From positions 1 to 29,779 of the IMG/VR virus record IMGVR_UViG_3300050821_005403: DNA of 29,779 nucleotides; one strand, written 5' to 3'. The translations under genes and the position numbers were made by a program. This DNA comes from a virus. Below the pieces are notes generated by a model, which was not told the origin of the DNA, did not search any database, and saw nothing but the letters and a program-made list of their open reading frames with translations. Position 1 is the stretch's first letter, and every line of letters begins with the position of its first letter. Shown here one piece after another: positions 11,537 through 21,466 of the stretch.

Positions 11537-14500
11537 GTGCCGTCGCTCGACGATGTGACTCAGACTTTTGAGGCCGATGTCGGCCCGTACATCGCCGCGC
11601 TGGAGCTCGCGATCGAGGAGGCGCAGAAGTTCGCCAAGGCCGCGCTGGAGGCGGGGGCTGCCGCTGATGCGTTTGGCGCGGACGCGAAGATCGCCGCCTC
11701 CATGCTGGAGAGCCTGGAGGCGTCCGAGACGCTGCTCATGGGCGTCTCCGAGCTCCTGCGCGGCTCGCTGAACGAGCTTGGCGACGCCGTCCGATCGCTG
11801 GAGCAGTCCGAGATGTACGCCTACGCCGCGACCGAGGCACTCGACCACATCCTCGCCGAGACCGCGCAGCAGACGGCGAGCCTGGCGATGATCGAGCGGC
11901 TCCTGGCGGAGTCACTCGGGGTCGCGACGCGGGCGGCGGCTGCCCAGGCGGCGATGATGAAGCTGCTGCAGGCGGCTCAGGATGGCGCGGGCAAGTCGGC
12001 GCTGGCGAGTGCCGCCGCCACGGCTGCCGCCGGCGGCATCATCGCGCAGTGGTGGTCGCAGTGGGGCTCGGTCGTCCACTGGATCGTGATGGGCACGCTG
12101 GAGATTGCCGCGACGGCGATCCCTGCCCTGATCGCGCTCGGCGCGGCTGCTGCCGCGATGGCGCCGACGTTCACGCACATCGCCGACACCCTCAACTACC
12201 TGCGCACGGCGACAGGCAGCTGGTCCGGCGTGATGGCAGCCTCCGTCGGCCCGCTGCAGGCGGCCGGGGAAGCGACTGTCAAGCTCCGTGCCGCCGTCGC
12301 GCCGGATGCCTATATCATCTTCGGCGCTGCCATCAACGCGCTCAACGCGCACATCGGCGCGTTCTCGCAGGTGGCGCAGCAGGCATCCAGCGTGCTGGCG
12401 GCGTTCGCGACGAAGATCTCGGCCGAGCTGTCCGGCCCGCTCGGCGGCCAGCTGGTGGGCTTCTTCTCGGACTCCGTCCGGTACATGATCGAGTGGGGCC
12501 AGGTTCTCGGCAACATCGGCCACATCTTCATGAACTTCATGAGCGCCTTCTGGGGCACCTCTCACCTGCTGCTGGCCGTGCTCGTGGACATCACGAACGT
12601 GCTCGTCGCCCTGACCGCCAACCCGATCATCGGCTGGCTGATTGGCCTGGCGGGCGCGATGTCGTTCGTGTACCGGTGGGGCAAGCTGCTGTACGACGCG
12701 TTCAAGTGGATGGGCGGGGAAGCGGCGTTCGCCGGGCTGAAGGGCGCGATCGTGTTCGTCCAGGAGCTGGGCGCATCGTTCCTGGAGGCAGCGGCGGAGG
12801 AAGGCGTCTTCGCGGCGACGACCGGGCTGATCCTGACCCTGCTGCCCGAGCTGGCAGTCCTGGGCCTGGCGGTCACTGCGGCGCTGGCGATCTGGGCGAC
12901 CGTGTCCGAGCGGACCAAGAGCTCGACCGACAACCTGATCGCCTCGATCAACAAGATGCCGCCGACGATGGCGAACCTGAACCTGGGCATGCAGCTCATG
13001 CAGGGCAACATCCTCGGCCTGGTGAGCAAGTTCTCCGGCATCGACAAGGGCGTCACCCAGGCGTACAACAGCTTCGGCCGGTTCGGCACCGCCGTGGACA
13101 AGGCAAACCTGCCGCTGGCGCAGAACGCGGCCGACGTCCAGAAGTCGGTGGACGAGATCCGGAAGCTGGCGCAGGAGGGCATCAACCTGGCGACGGCGCT
13201 GGCGCAGACCGGAGCCCGGACCGGGGCGCTCGGCGCGGACATGAACGTGCTGGCGATCCAGACCGCCCTGTCGGACGCGAAGATCAGCCAGCTCAACTCG
13301 GCGATCGACCAGTACATCGGCATCCTGACCAGCGCCACCTCCGGCAACGCGGACTTCATCACCTCGATGGCGAACATCGGCTCGGTCTCGGCGACGACGA
13401 GCAACAACCTCGGCACGAACACTGCCCAGATGAGCCTCAGCACGACGCAGTTCAGCAAGGCGCTGACCCAGATGGGCACAGTCGGCGCGGCCGCCTGGCA
13501 GAACTTCGACCAGGTGCTCACCGGCTCGATGGAGCCGCTGATGGACAACCTGCGGATGATGGGCGTGACCGGGGCTATCACCAGCCAGCAGATGAACCAG
13601 GCCGCCATGTCCATGGCCGTCACGCTGGCGCAGTACGCCGGGAGTAACAAGACCGCGCAGGCGTCGATCCTGGGCTTCCTGGCGGCGCAGGGCCTGACGT
13701 TCCCGAGCTTCCAGAAGTTCCTGCAGGCCGCGAAGGCAAGCGGTGCCGGGCAGAACCAGCTCAACGGCATCGTCAACGCGGGCACGATCGCATTCTCGAA
13801 GCTGTCGCAGATGGCGAAGAACGCCGCGAACGCGATGAACCCGATGGTGGCGAGCGCGATCGACGCGGCGGCGCTGAAGGCGTCCGGCTTCAACGGGAAG
13901 CTGAACAAGCTGCAGACCGACCTGATGAACCACGCCCCGTCGGCGTCCATCGAGGCGGACATGCAGGCCGTCGCCGGCTCCTACCAGACCGCGCTGGGCA
14001 TGGCGGAGCGGACCGGGCAGGGCATGACCACATCCGCCCAGACGACCGCCTCGACCGTGAACCAGAGCTCCTCGAAGATGGCGAGCTCGTTCGACACGGC
14101 GAAGATGCACCAGCTCAACCTGCAGAACCAGGTCATGAGCAGCGGTAGCAGCATCGGCTCGCACGCGCACAGCGCGGCGGGTGCCGTGCAGAACGCCATG
14201 ATCACGATGTCCTCCGCACTGGACACGGCTCGGGCGCACGCGCAGGCGCTCCAGAACTACATCAACGGCATGCACGGCAAGACGATCAATGTCCAGACCG
14301 TGTTCACCCAGACCAGCGGCCCCTCGGTCGGCACCCTGCCTCCTGGCTTCGGCGGTCCCGGCCTGCCCCGCTTCCACGGCGGCATGGCCGGGTACGCAGG
14401 CGGCGGCATCGCGGGCGGCTCAATGGGCTACGACGCCATCCCGGCCTGGCTGACCAAGGGCGAGGGCATCCTGACCAACGCGGCCGTCTCCGCGCTCGGC

Positions 14501-14710
14501 GGCCCGCTGGCAATCCGGGCGCTGAACGACTCGCCCGCGAGAGCGGCCTACGGCGGCAGCGGTGGCGGTGGCGGGGCGACCGCGCTGGGACTGAGCCTCG
14601 TCGTCCGCAACGAGATGAGCGGCCAGGCAGTCAACACCAACCAGCGGCAGGCAACCCTGATCTACAATCGCCGGAATCCCGGCAATAACCTGAGCCTCCG
14701 GACCCGCTGA
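11537..14710 (+). CDS. Tail tape measure protein
   Basis: The longest helical protein here, 1057 residues from GTG 11537 (AAGGTGG upstream). The N-terminal 150 residues are Ala/Glu-rich coiled coil, several hydrophobic helices follow (for example about 175-215 and 415-465), and the C-terminal 120 residues are Gly-rich. This fits a tape measure that sets tail length and enters the host envelope during DNA ejection. Using about 0.15 nm per residue, the tail would be about 160 nm (inference). It overlaps the next start by one base (TGATG). No lysozyme or peptidase motif is evident. Confidence 0.85.
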   Translation: MPSLDDVTQTFEADVGPYIAALELAIEEAQKFAKAALEAGAAADAFGADAKIAASMLESLEASETLLMGVSELLRGSLNELGDAVRSLEQSEMYAYAATEALDHILAETAQQTASLAMIERLLAESLGVATRAAAAQAAMMKLLQAAQDGAGKSALASAAATAAAGGIIAQWWSQWGSVVHWIVMGTLEIAATAIPALIALGAAAAAMAPTFTHIADTLNYLRTATGSWSGVMAASVGPLQAAGEATVKLRAAVAPDAYIIFGAAINALNAHIGAFSQVAQQASSVLAAFATKISAELSGPLGGQLVGFFSDSVRYMIEWGQVLGNIGHIFMNFMSAFWGTSHLLLAVLVDITNVLVALTANPIIGWLIGLAGAMSFVYRWGKLLYDAFKWMGGEAAFAGLKGAIVFVQELGASFLEAAAEEGVFAATTGLILTLLPELAVLGLAVTAALAIWATVSERTKSSTDNLIASINKMPPTMANLNLGMQLMQGNILGLVSKFSGIDKGVTQAYNSFGRFGTAVDKANLPLAQNAADVQKSVDEIRKLAQEGINLATALAQTGARTGALGADMNVLAIQTALSDAKISQLNSAIDQYIGILTSATSGNADFITSMANIGSVSATTSNNLGTNTAQMSLSTTQFSKALTQMGTVGAAAWQNFDQVLTGSMEPLMDNLRMMGVTGAITSQQMNQAAMSMAVTLAQYAGSNKTAQASILGFLAAQGLTFPSFQKFLQAAKASGAGQNQLNGIVNAGTIAFSKLSQMAKNAANAMNPMVASAIDAAALKASGFNGKLNKLQTDLMNHAPSASIEADMQAVAGSYQTALGMAERTGQGMTTSAQTTASTVNQSSSKMASSFDTAKMHQLNLQNQVMSSGSSIGSHAHSAAGAVQNAMITMSSALDTARAHAQALQNYINGMHGKTINVQTVFTQTSGPSVGTLPPGFGGPGLPRFHGGMAGYAGGGIAGGSMGYDAIPAWLTKGEGILTNAAVSALGGPLAIRALNDSPARAAYGGSGGGGGATALGLSLVVRNEMSGQAVNTNQRQATLIYNRRNPGNNLSLRTR

Positions 14711-17700
14711 TGCCCGGCGTTGTCAGCGGATTCTGGAACAGCAGCAACTCGCGTACGCCGACGGCGTACGCGCCAAGCTACCCGTCGGCGCTGCCGCTGG
14801 CGTGCCAGGTGACCAACACGTCCGGGCTGTGGCTGTTCGCGATCGTGTCCTGGCGGCAGGACGCCGGCATCACCGGAGTGCTGGGGTTCCCGTCCACCGT
14901 CAACATCAGCGACGACGCGGGAAACTTCTGGATTCCGGTCCAGTCGGGTCAGCCGGATACCGGGATCGTCCGCAGCGCGGTGTGGATGGCACCAGCCGCG
15001 CGGGCGGCGAACTACGTGTACGTCTCGCCGACCTCAACAGCAGCAGGCGACGCCTACCAGTCGGCCGTGACGCTCCTGGTCATCGAGGTGACGGCGAGCT
15101 GCCCCTGGTACTCGGTCGCCGCCGTGGCCGCGACGGAGACCAACCAGGGCGGCTCCATCACGCTGTCCCAGGCTCCGGCGACCGGGCTGTTCAGCGTCGG
15201 CGTGATCGCCTGGGACAATACCGGCGGCTCGGTGTCCACGACAGCGACGGGCTGGACGGGGCTGACCTCGGTGAACGCCTCCAACGGCACCGACCACACC
15301 GGCGACCTGCAGCAGGACGCCTGGTATGCGACGACTACCGGCTCCACTATGACGCTCTCGGCATCCGGCACGCCGACGATGGACTGGAGCGAGGTGATCA
15401 TCACCGTCCATGGCGTGACCGACATCCTGCCCTTCCCTTACTCCGCCCCGCTGGAGAACTGGCCGATCCTGGTCACCGAGACCGCGTCCGGTCCTGTGCT
15501 GAACCTGAACCCGGCCATGCAGTCCGGTGCGGCCAACTGGTCCGGGCAGAACGCGACGGTCGCCTCGGCTGCGTGGCCGTCCTACCAGCCATGGCCGAAC
15601 TACCAGGCGATCCTCAGCCCGTCGCTGGCGGTGACCCCCACGGCAGCCGGGAACTTCGCCGCTGCCGTCTCCGAGCTGGAGCCGGTGAGCCCGGTGGTGC
15701 TGTACACGGCAGTCGCCTTCATCTACTCGGTGGCTGGCTGGAGCGTCTGCCAGGTTCAGATGAACTGGTACGACAACACCAGGACCTACATCACCACGAC
15801 CGGGCTTTTCGGCGCAGGCGGCCTGCCGGTCAACGTGAGCGCGCCGCCCGGCACCTGGACGCAGATGCAGTTCCCGTACGGCATTAACCCGCCGGTCAAC
15901 GCCGCCTTCGGGCAGGTCGTGGTTGTCGAGCGGTCGCTGACCTACCCGGCCGGCGTCGTGCCCAGCTCGGCGGTCTTCTATGTCGGCTACGCCGGGTTCG
16001 GCCCGTCGGATGCCTACGAGAACGTGGCCTCCGACCACGTCACCTGGACCGACTTGTCGGCGCGGAACTTCAGCCAGAACTCCATCAGCATAAGCCGTGG
16101 CATCCAGTACGAGCAGCAGTCCCTCGAAGCCGGCACGATGACCGTGACACTGGCTAACGAGGACGGCTCGATCATGTTCGGCAATATCCTGTCGTCGTAC
16201 TGGCCGACCATCGGCGACACGGACGTGCCGATCCGGCTGCGCGCCATCGACCCGCTGTCGATCACTCCCTACTACGTACTGTTTTCCGGCTTCACTGACC
16301 AGATCGAGTTCGGCTGGGACGACGGCACCCGGTACGGCTACGCGAAGATCGAGTGCAGCGACGCCTGGTCGCGGCTGACATCGCAGCTGCTTCCGGCCGC
16401 CCAGCAGGAGATCCTGTACGACTCGCCGGGCGGCTTCTGGACATGCAGCGGCTCGGGCGCGAACATCGCGATCGGAGGGGTCACGCCCGTCGCCAACGCG
16501 ACGTCGCCCATCGGCGCCGGCTCCGCCGTCGCCACATTCGGCTCCGATGTCCTGTCCCAGAACCTGCTGGGGAACCAGGGCGCGTCGAACTGGCAGACGA
16601 CCGGAACCGTGACGGCGAGCCCGCTCGGCAACCAGGGCATTGCCCTGACCTACTTCCCGCCGCCAGCCAATCCGCTGCCTCCGGTGTCCGGCGGCATCAC
16701 CCTGGTCTTCTGGATGTCGCCGCAGTCGGCGTCCGCCAGCCAGCCGACGACGAACCTGACGGTGTGCACCTGCTGGGGACCGAGCGCGCCGCTGTGGACC
16801 ATCACGATCAACAACAACTCCGGTCCCGCCTCCAGCACCGCGTCGATCACCGTGTACGACAAGGCCACCTCCGCTGCCACGACCACCTCGATCGGCACGC
16901 TGGAGTTCCTGACGACGGGCAATGCGCCTAACCCCACGCCGTTCACTGTCGCGTTCACGCAGACATCGCTCACCGTCACCGCCAGTGCTGGCTACCCTGG
17001 TGCCTCGGAGACCGTCACGGTGTCCTGTAACCTGGCGGCGACGGCGACCGGATTCTCGTGGGGAGGGAACGGCGGCCCGCTGTACGCGCCGAACATCGGC
17101 GGCACCCCTGGCTTTATGGACATCGCCATCGCGCTGCCCGCCTACTTCACGGGCGTCCTGCCGGCCACCCGGATCTTCTCGCAGACCCAGACCGCGCGGA
17201 CAGCCTGGCCGCTGGAGCTGGACTTGTCCCGGCTGGCCAGGGTTGCCGGGTACGCGGGCGCGACTCCGGTGATCCTGCAGATGCGGGGTCTGGACATCCC
17301 GTTCCCCCCGTCGCCCATCACCCCGGCGAGCGTGGTCACGCCGCCGCCCGACCTGGATCTCGTCACGGCGGAGACGGATACCAGCGGCCAGGTCACGTCC
17401 AGCTACTTCACCAACATCGCGTCCTCGACCCTGGCGTTCATGTTCGTCAGCGGTCCCGGCTCGCTGGTGTACCGCCGCCGCCTGGAGGTCTACGACCGGG
17501 CACTGGCGCAGTGGGCAGTCGGCGAGAACTTCCCGCTGCCACTCAACGCCAACGGCTCGTTCACTAACGGCACGACGGGCTGGAGCGGTGACGACGGCGC
17601 AACCCTGACCGCCGCGTCGCTGCCGTCAGTAAGTCCGTGGTTTGAGTACTGCGCGCTGTTCACCGGCAACGGCTCGACTGCGAACCCCGGCATCGCGTAC

Positions 17701-18648
17701 CTCGCCACCCTCTCGACCTTGCCGGTCACGCCCGGTGACTACTATCAGATGACTGCGCTGGTGTACTCCCCGCAGGGCTGGACTTCGGGGATCGGGCTGA
17801 ACATTGACTGGTACACGTCTGGTGCGAGTTTCATCTCGTCGGTGAGCAGCGTCTTCCCGCCCCTCGCCGCAGGTTCCCTGACCTACCTCAGCACCACCGT
17901 GTCAGCAGGAGAGGCTCCGGCCACGGCCGCGTTCGCTCAGCTGTTCGTGCAGTCCGTCGGCACGCCGGCGACGAACGTGCAGTTCTACGTGGCTGACGTG
18001 CAGTTCATCCAGGTGCCGGTCGTCCCGGCTGGCGGTGCCGGCGCGGCGGTAGCCGAGGTGCCGTACCTGGTGAGCACAAGGCTGTCCTCCGACCGGGCGC
18101 TGCTGTTCAATCAGGCGATCCTGACTCAGTACGGCACGAACACGAACACCACCTACTCGGGAACCGACCTGGTCTTCGTGCCGACATCCGGCGTGCTGGT
18201 CACCATCCAGAGCACTCCGTCGGTCACCGCCCGTGCGGGCGTGCCGTACACCGCGACGATCTACCTGGACAACACGGCGCAGGCGCTGCCGTACTTCCTG
18301 AATGAGCCATCGATGGAGGACTTCGGCAACTGGATCACCCAGACCCTGGACCAGCCGCTTCTGCGGCCGGATCAGGTGACGATCCTCCCGGTCGCCACCG
18401 GCGGCCCGGCCAGGGCCATGGCGCTGCAGGCGGAGATCGGCGACACTGCGACGTACCGCCGCCGCCCGCTCGGTGCGCCGGAGATCCAGATCCTGACCTA
18501 CATCTCAAAGCTGAGCCACGAGATCGACATCGCCAGCGGCAAGTGGGAGACGAAGTACGAGATGTCACCGTTCCCGCAGGGGACCGTCCTGGCGTGCGAT
18601 GACGTGATCCACGGCACGCTGACGGGGGGAAACTACCTTGGCTGGTGA
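14710..18648 (+). CDS. Large minor tail protein with carbohydrate-binding-like modules
   Basis: A 1312-residue protein directly after the tape measure. Residues about 1-240 form a beta domain (IVSWRQDAG, DDAGNFWIPV, DWSEVIITVHG). About 255-440 and about 940-1100 are two related jelly-roll modules of the CBM4/9-like type (NLNPAMQSGAANWSG and NGSFTNGTTGWSG openings, each followed by a Y/W-rich core with NWYDN or NIDWYTSG). Between them, about 455-560 (SISRGIQYEQQSLEAGTM through ECSDAWSRLT) looks like a tail-hub segment, and about 650-810 resembles a LamG-like sandwich. The C-terminus returns to hub-like sequence. It likely combines distal-tail structure with binding of host surface glycans. Confidence 0.7.
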   Translation: MPGVVSGFWNSSNSRTPTAYAPSYPSALPLACQVTNTSGLWLFAIVSWRQDAGITGVLGFPSTVNISDDAGNFWIPVQSGQPDTGIVRSAVWMAPAARAANYVYVSPTSTAAGDAYQSAVTLLVIEVTASCPWYSVAAVAATETNQGGSITLSQAPATGLFSVGVIAWDNTGGSVSTTATGWTGLTSVNASNGTDHTGDLQQDAWYATTTGSTMTLSASGTPTMDWSEVIITVHGVTDILPFPYSAPLENWPILVTETASGPVLNLNPAMQSGAANWSGQNATVASAAWPSYQPWPNYQAILSPSLAVTPTAAGNFAAAVSELEPVSPVVLYTAVAFIYSVAGWSVCQVQMNWYDNTRTYITTTGLFGAGGLPVNVSAPPGTWTQMQFPYGINPPVNAAFGQVVVVERSLTYPAGVVPSSAVFYVGYAGFGPSDAYENVASDHVTWTDLSARNFSQNSISISRGIQYEQQSLEAGTMTVTLANEDGSIMFGNILSSYWPTIGDTDVPIRLRAIDPLSITPYYVLFSGFTDQIEFGWDDGTRYGYAKIECSDAWSRLTSQLLPAAQQEILYDSPGGFWTCSGSGANIAIGGVTPVANATSPIGAGSAVATFGSDVLSQNLLGNQGASNWQTTGTVTASPLGNQGIALTYFPPPANPLPPVSGGITLVFWMSPQSASASQPTTNLTVCTCWGPSAPLWTITINNNSGPASSTASITVYDKATSAATTTSIGTLEFLTTGNAPNPTPFTVAFTQTSLTVTASAGYPGASETVTVSCNLAATATGFSWGGNGGPLYAPNIGGTPGFMDIAIALPAYFTGVLPATRIFSQTQTARTAWPLELDLSRLARVAGYAGATPVILQMRGLDIPFPPSPITPASVVTPPPDLDLVTAETDTSGQVTSSYFTNIASSTLAFMFVSGPGSLVYRRRLEVYDRALAQWAVGENFPLPLNANGSFTNGTTGWSGDDGATLTAASLPSVSPWFEYCALFTGNGSTANPGIAYLATLSTLPVTPGDYYQMTALVYSPQGWTSGIGLNIDWYTSGASFISSVSSVFPPLAAGSLTYLSTTVSAGEAPATAAFAQLFVQSVGTPATNVQFYVADVQFIQVPVVPAGGAGAAVAEVPYLVSTRLSSDRALLFNQAILTQYGTNTNTTYSGTDLVFVPTSGVLVTIQSTPSVTARAGVPYTATIYLDNTAQALPYFLNEPSMEDFGNWITQTLDQPLLRPDQVTILPVATGGPARAMALQAEIGDTATYRRRPLGAPEIQILTYISKLSHEIDIASGKWETKYEMSPFPQGTVLACDDVIHGTLTGGNYLGW

Positions 18649-18651
18649 GGC

Positions 18652-20061
18652 GTGACCACGCCGACTCCCCCGGTTCCCGGCTTCGTCGCGCCGAGCCCGC
18701 GCACCTGGTCGAAGGGCGACATGATCACCACCCCGCGACTGCGCGGGGACATGGCGAACCTCGCCTACCTGTACGCCGGCGGAGCCCGGCCCATGCTGTA
18801 CTCGGTCAATGACCAGTCGCAGGCTCCGGCCGTCGGCTCGGACACGCTGCTGTACATCGGGAACATCGTCCCGCTGAACTCCTGGAACGTGCCGGTCATC
18901 GGCTCCTCAGGAGGCAACCCGTACTACCAGGTGCCCCTCGCCGGGTACTACCTGGTGCAGGGCGACGTGAACTTCGTGGTCGCGGGCAGCCCCGCGTCGT
19001 TCAAGTACGCGATGGGCTTCTCCGCCGTGATCAACGGGGCAGCGTCCATCTCCACGGACGGCGGCGCGGTGCCCAGCTCGACGGCCACCACCGGCAGCTT
19101 CGGCACCGGCATGGCCGGGCTAGAGCTGTTCCAGATGAACACCTTCGCCGCCACTGCCGACACCCTGGCGATGTACTGCTTCACCAATAACACGAACCCG
19201 TTCATCGTGGACCAGGCCGCCTTCATGATCGAGTGGGTCGGGCTGCCCACGTCAGGGCTGACCAGCTACACCGGCCCGTACGGCACGGTGGTGGCGGCGC
19301 CGCAGGCCGCTGCCCTGTTCCCGCCCGGACCCGGCACGACGCAGACGGCGGGCATCACTCCCGGTGCCACCTTCATTAGCGTGGCGAGCAACACCGGGAT
19401 CGTCGTCGGCGGCACGCTCGGGCTCGGCTACATCAACGGCGTCCCGATCCCGCCGGGCAGCACCGGAGCCGGGGTCGCGGCGGAAGCCGTCTCGGTCACC
19501 TCGGTCGCGGGACCGACCATCGGGATCTCGGCCACGGCGTACGGGCACGCCTCGGGTGACCCGGTCGCGGTGCCCGTCTCGGCGGCGTTCCTGAACCAGC
19601 AGTGCCGCGACATCATCCGGTTCCTGGCCTACCCGCCGCTGGTGCGGGCCGTGCCGCAGACGACCCAGTCCATCCCGTCACAGACGTTCCCGTCCGCGAC
19701 GCAGATCACCGGCTTCGCCTCGACCATCGACACGTTCTCCGGCTTCGCGTCCAACGCCTACACGGTGCCCGTCTCCGGCGTCTACCTGGTCTACGGGCAG
19801 GTGTACTGGGCGGGCTCAACGTCCGCGTTCGCGTGCGGCACCGGAGTGTCGATTTCCGGCGGCACCATCCAGTGGGGCACCCTGTTCCGCTACAACGGCG
19901 GCACCGCCCGGACGCTGTGCTCCACCTTCCGGCGCCACATGCGGCTCACGGCCGGGCAGACGATCACCCTGTTCGGGACCCAGAACGTGGGCAGCGCCAT
20001 GAACACGGTCCTGGTGACGGGCAACTCCAGTAAGCTCATCGCGGTCTGGCGGTGCACATGA
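18652..20061 (+). CDS. Tail fibre / receptor-binding protein with C1q-like domains
   Basis: 469 residues from GTG 18652, three bases after the previous stop. Two jelly-roll segments, about 70-195 and 345-469, share the VPLAGYYLVQGDVNF or VPVSGVYLVYGQVYW core and late strands such as LTAGQTITLFGTQN of C1q/TNF-like domains found in phage fibres and head spikes. About 234-310 is the small beta module also seen in the adaptor and tube proteins. Position next to the minor tail gene supports host recognition. Its TGA overlaps the next ATG. Confidence 0.65.
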   Translation: MTTPTPPVPGFVAPSPRTWSKGDMITTPRLRGDMANLAYLYAGGARPMLYSVNDQSQAPAVGSDTLLYIGNIVPLNSWNVPVIGSSGGNPYYQVPLAGYYLVQGDVNFVVAGSPASFKYAMGFSAVINGAASISTDGGAVPSSTATTGSFGTGMAGLELFQMNTFAATADTLAMYCFTNNTNPFIVDQAAFMIEWVGLPTSGLTSYTGPYGTVVAAPQAAALFPPGPGTTQTAGITPGATFISVASNTGIVVGGTLGLGYINGVPIPPGSTGAGVAAEAVSVTSVAGPTIGISATAYGHASGDPVAVPVSAAFLNQQCRDIIRFLAYPPLVRAVPQTTQSIPSQTFPSATQITGFASTIDTFSGFASNAYTVPVSGVYLVYGQVYWAGSTSAFACGTGVSISGGTIQWGTLFRYNGGTARTLCSTFRRHMRLTAGQTITLFGTQNVGSAMNTVLVTGNSSKLIAVWRCT

Positions 20062-20615
20062 CGACCCCGGCTCAGTCCGTCCCTGACTTCATCGCCGGAT
20101 TCGGCCCGCAGCAGGGCGACATGGCGGTCCTGTGGTCGGATGCAGCGGCCTTCTTCCAGCAGCGGGTCGTGTTCCGCGCCTCGCAGACCACGACGGCCAC
20201 GACCCTGCCGTCCACCGGGGTGGTCACGCAGATCCTCTACGACAACATCATCGAGGACCCCCACGCGGGCTGGAACGCAGGCACCAAGTACTGGGTGTGC
20301 CCGGCCGGGTGCCAGGGCTGGTACCAGGTGACCACCACGCTGTACGTCACCGGCTCCGGCGGCCCGGCGCAGGAGATCGTCTGCACCTACGTCCAGACAC
20401 CGAACGGGACCGGGAATCCAGTCAACGGCATTCCCCTTGTCCTGACTGTCATCCCTGCCTCACCTAGCGGCGGGGAGGCTACCGCCTACGTCTACCTGAA
20501 TGCCGGCGACAGCGTTGGCGGCGCTGGCGCTGTCTTCAACTCGTCCCTGAACCTCACGACGGACCTCGTCGCCGGACAGAACAGCACCATCGAGGTCATC
20601 TGGATCAGCTCGTAG
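20058..20615 (+). CDS. Second, shorter C1q-like fibre protein
   Basis: ATG 20058 overlaps the previous stop (ATGA); the product is 185 residues. It begins like its neighbour (TTPAQSVPDFIAGFGPQQGDMAVLW versus VPGFVAPSPRTWSKGDM) and has the same jelly-roll elements: QGWYQVTTTLYVTG, EATAYVYLNAGDSVG and STIEVIWISS. It is probably a paralogous tip or decoration protein arising by duplication. Stop is TAG 20613-20615, with an in-frame TGA seven codons later. Confidence 0.6.
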   Translation: MTTPAQSVPDFIAGFGPQQGDMAVLWSDAAAFFQQRVVFRASQTTTATTLPSTGVVTQILYDNIIEDPHAGWNAGTKYWVCPAGCQGWYQVTTTLYVTGSGGPAQEIVCTYVQTPNGTGNPVNGIPLVLTVIPASPSGGEATAYVYLNAGDSVGGAGAVFNSSLNLTTDLVAGQNSTIEVIWISS

Positions 20616-20646
20616 CCCAGGCCCTGCCATTCCCTGTGAGGCACCG

Positions 20647-20943
20647 TTGGACACTGCCCTGGTCAGCGCGCTGATCAATCTCGGGGCCGGGTTCCTCGTC
20701 GTCCTCCTGATCGTTCTCGGATACCTGGTCCCGAAGCGGAGTGTTGACCGGCTCCTCAAGGAGAACGACGACCTGAAAATCGCGCTTGATCTTGAGCGTC
20801 GCGGGCACGATGAGGCGGCAGGCACAGCAGCCGTCATCCTCCAGTTCCTTACCGCGATGAGGTCGCTGGCGGAGCGTCGCGACGAGCAGCAGGACCGGAA
20901 GGAGTTCCCCTCCGGTGCCCCCGGAAAGGACGCGGAAGTGTGA
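20647..20943 (+). CDS. Single-pass membrane protein with coiled coil
   Basis: 98 residues from TTG 20647, with GTGAGG at 20636-20641. One membrane helix (about residues 5-28, LVSALINLGAGFLVVLLIVLGYLV) is followed by a basic KRS turn and a charged helix (about 35-85). The layout suggests a lysis-cassette membrane protein such as a spanin-like or holin-associated factor; proof is lacking. Overlaps the next gene (GTGA). Confidence 0.6.
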   Translation: MDTALVSALINLGAGFLVVLLIVLGYLVPKRSVDRLLKENDDLKIALDLERRGHDEAAGTAAVILQFLTAMRSLAERRDEQQDRKEFPSGAPGKDAEV

Positions 20944-21140
20944 GATGGCTGCGCCGCAAGCGCACGTACGACAAGCGCGCTCTGGCTGCTGAGGGCGAGG
21001 TGCTGCTGTCGAGGGAGCGGCTTGCGGACACCCGGAAGAACATCGTCGCCCCGTCGAGGGCGGCGGGCCGGCGGAACCAGTTCGCGCAGATCATCCGCGC
21101 TTCACTGATCAACGGGTACCCGAAAGAAAAAGGGGGGTAG
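20940..21140 (+). CDS. Small very basic protein (66 aa)
   Basis: GTG 20940 overlaps the previous TGA. MRWLRRKRTYDKRALAAEG is a basic start; the rest is a charged helix ending KEKGG. It could associate with membrane or nucleic acid. It sits between two membrane-protein genes. TAG 21138-21140 is followed by an in-frame TGA seven codons on. Not recognised. Confidence 0.55.
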   Translation: MRWLRRKRTYDKRALAAEGEVLLSRERLADTRKNIVAPSRAAGRRNQFAQIIRASLINGYPKEKGG

Positions 21141-21142
21141 GC

Positions 21143-21466
21143 ATGCCGCCGCTGTGGCTCCTGAAGGCGATCCTGTGCTTCGTCGTCGCCGGGGATCTGC
21201 TGTTCGTACGGGAGTACTGGGCGGATACGAAGGGCGCGTGGCTGCACGACTCCATCGGCCTGACGCTGATGCTGGAGGCCTTCGCCTTTCTCGGCACGAT
21301 GGCACTGCTCGCGATCGCCAGCTTCATCACCCTGACGCAGCGCACCGCCGAGATCCTCGACTGGATCGAGTTCGGCTTCCTGTTCAGCTGCGGGCTTGTG
21401 TACTGGTGGCGCTCGCTGGTCTTCCGCAGGGAACGAAACCGACTAGGGAACAAGGAGAGCTTATGA
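21143..21466 (+). CDS. Three-helix membrane protein (lysis region)
   Basis: 107 residues from ATG 21143. Hydrophobic segments at about 5-21, 39-64 and 70-88 predict three membrane helices, followed by a basic tail (RRERNRLGNKESL). Directly before the lysin, so it may be a holin or antiholin working with the two-helix protein at 22200-22511. The TGA overlaps the lysin ATG. Confidence 0.6.
   Translation: MPPLWLLKAILCFVVAGDLLFVREYWADTKGAWLHDSIGLTLMLEAFAFLGTMALLAIASFITLTQRTAEILDWIEFGFLFSCGLVYWWRSLVFRRERNRLGNKESL

Noticed and set aside
11912-14377. An 821-residue open frame antisense to the tape measure gene, and other long antisense frames such as 203-1729
   Set aside because: They mirror GC-rich codon bias of the real genes, are Arg/Ala/Gly-rich without domains, and lack ribosome-binding sites.
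20613-20640. Sixth, very short pentamer array after the fibre gene
   Set aside because: Only four or five weak units; not distinguishable from chance in C-rich DNA.
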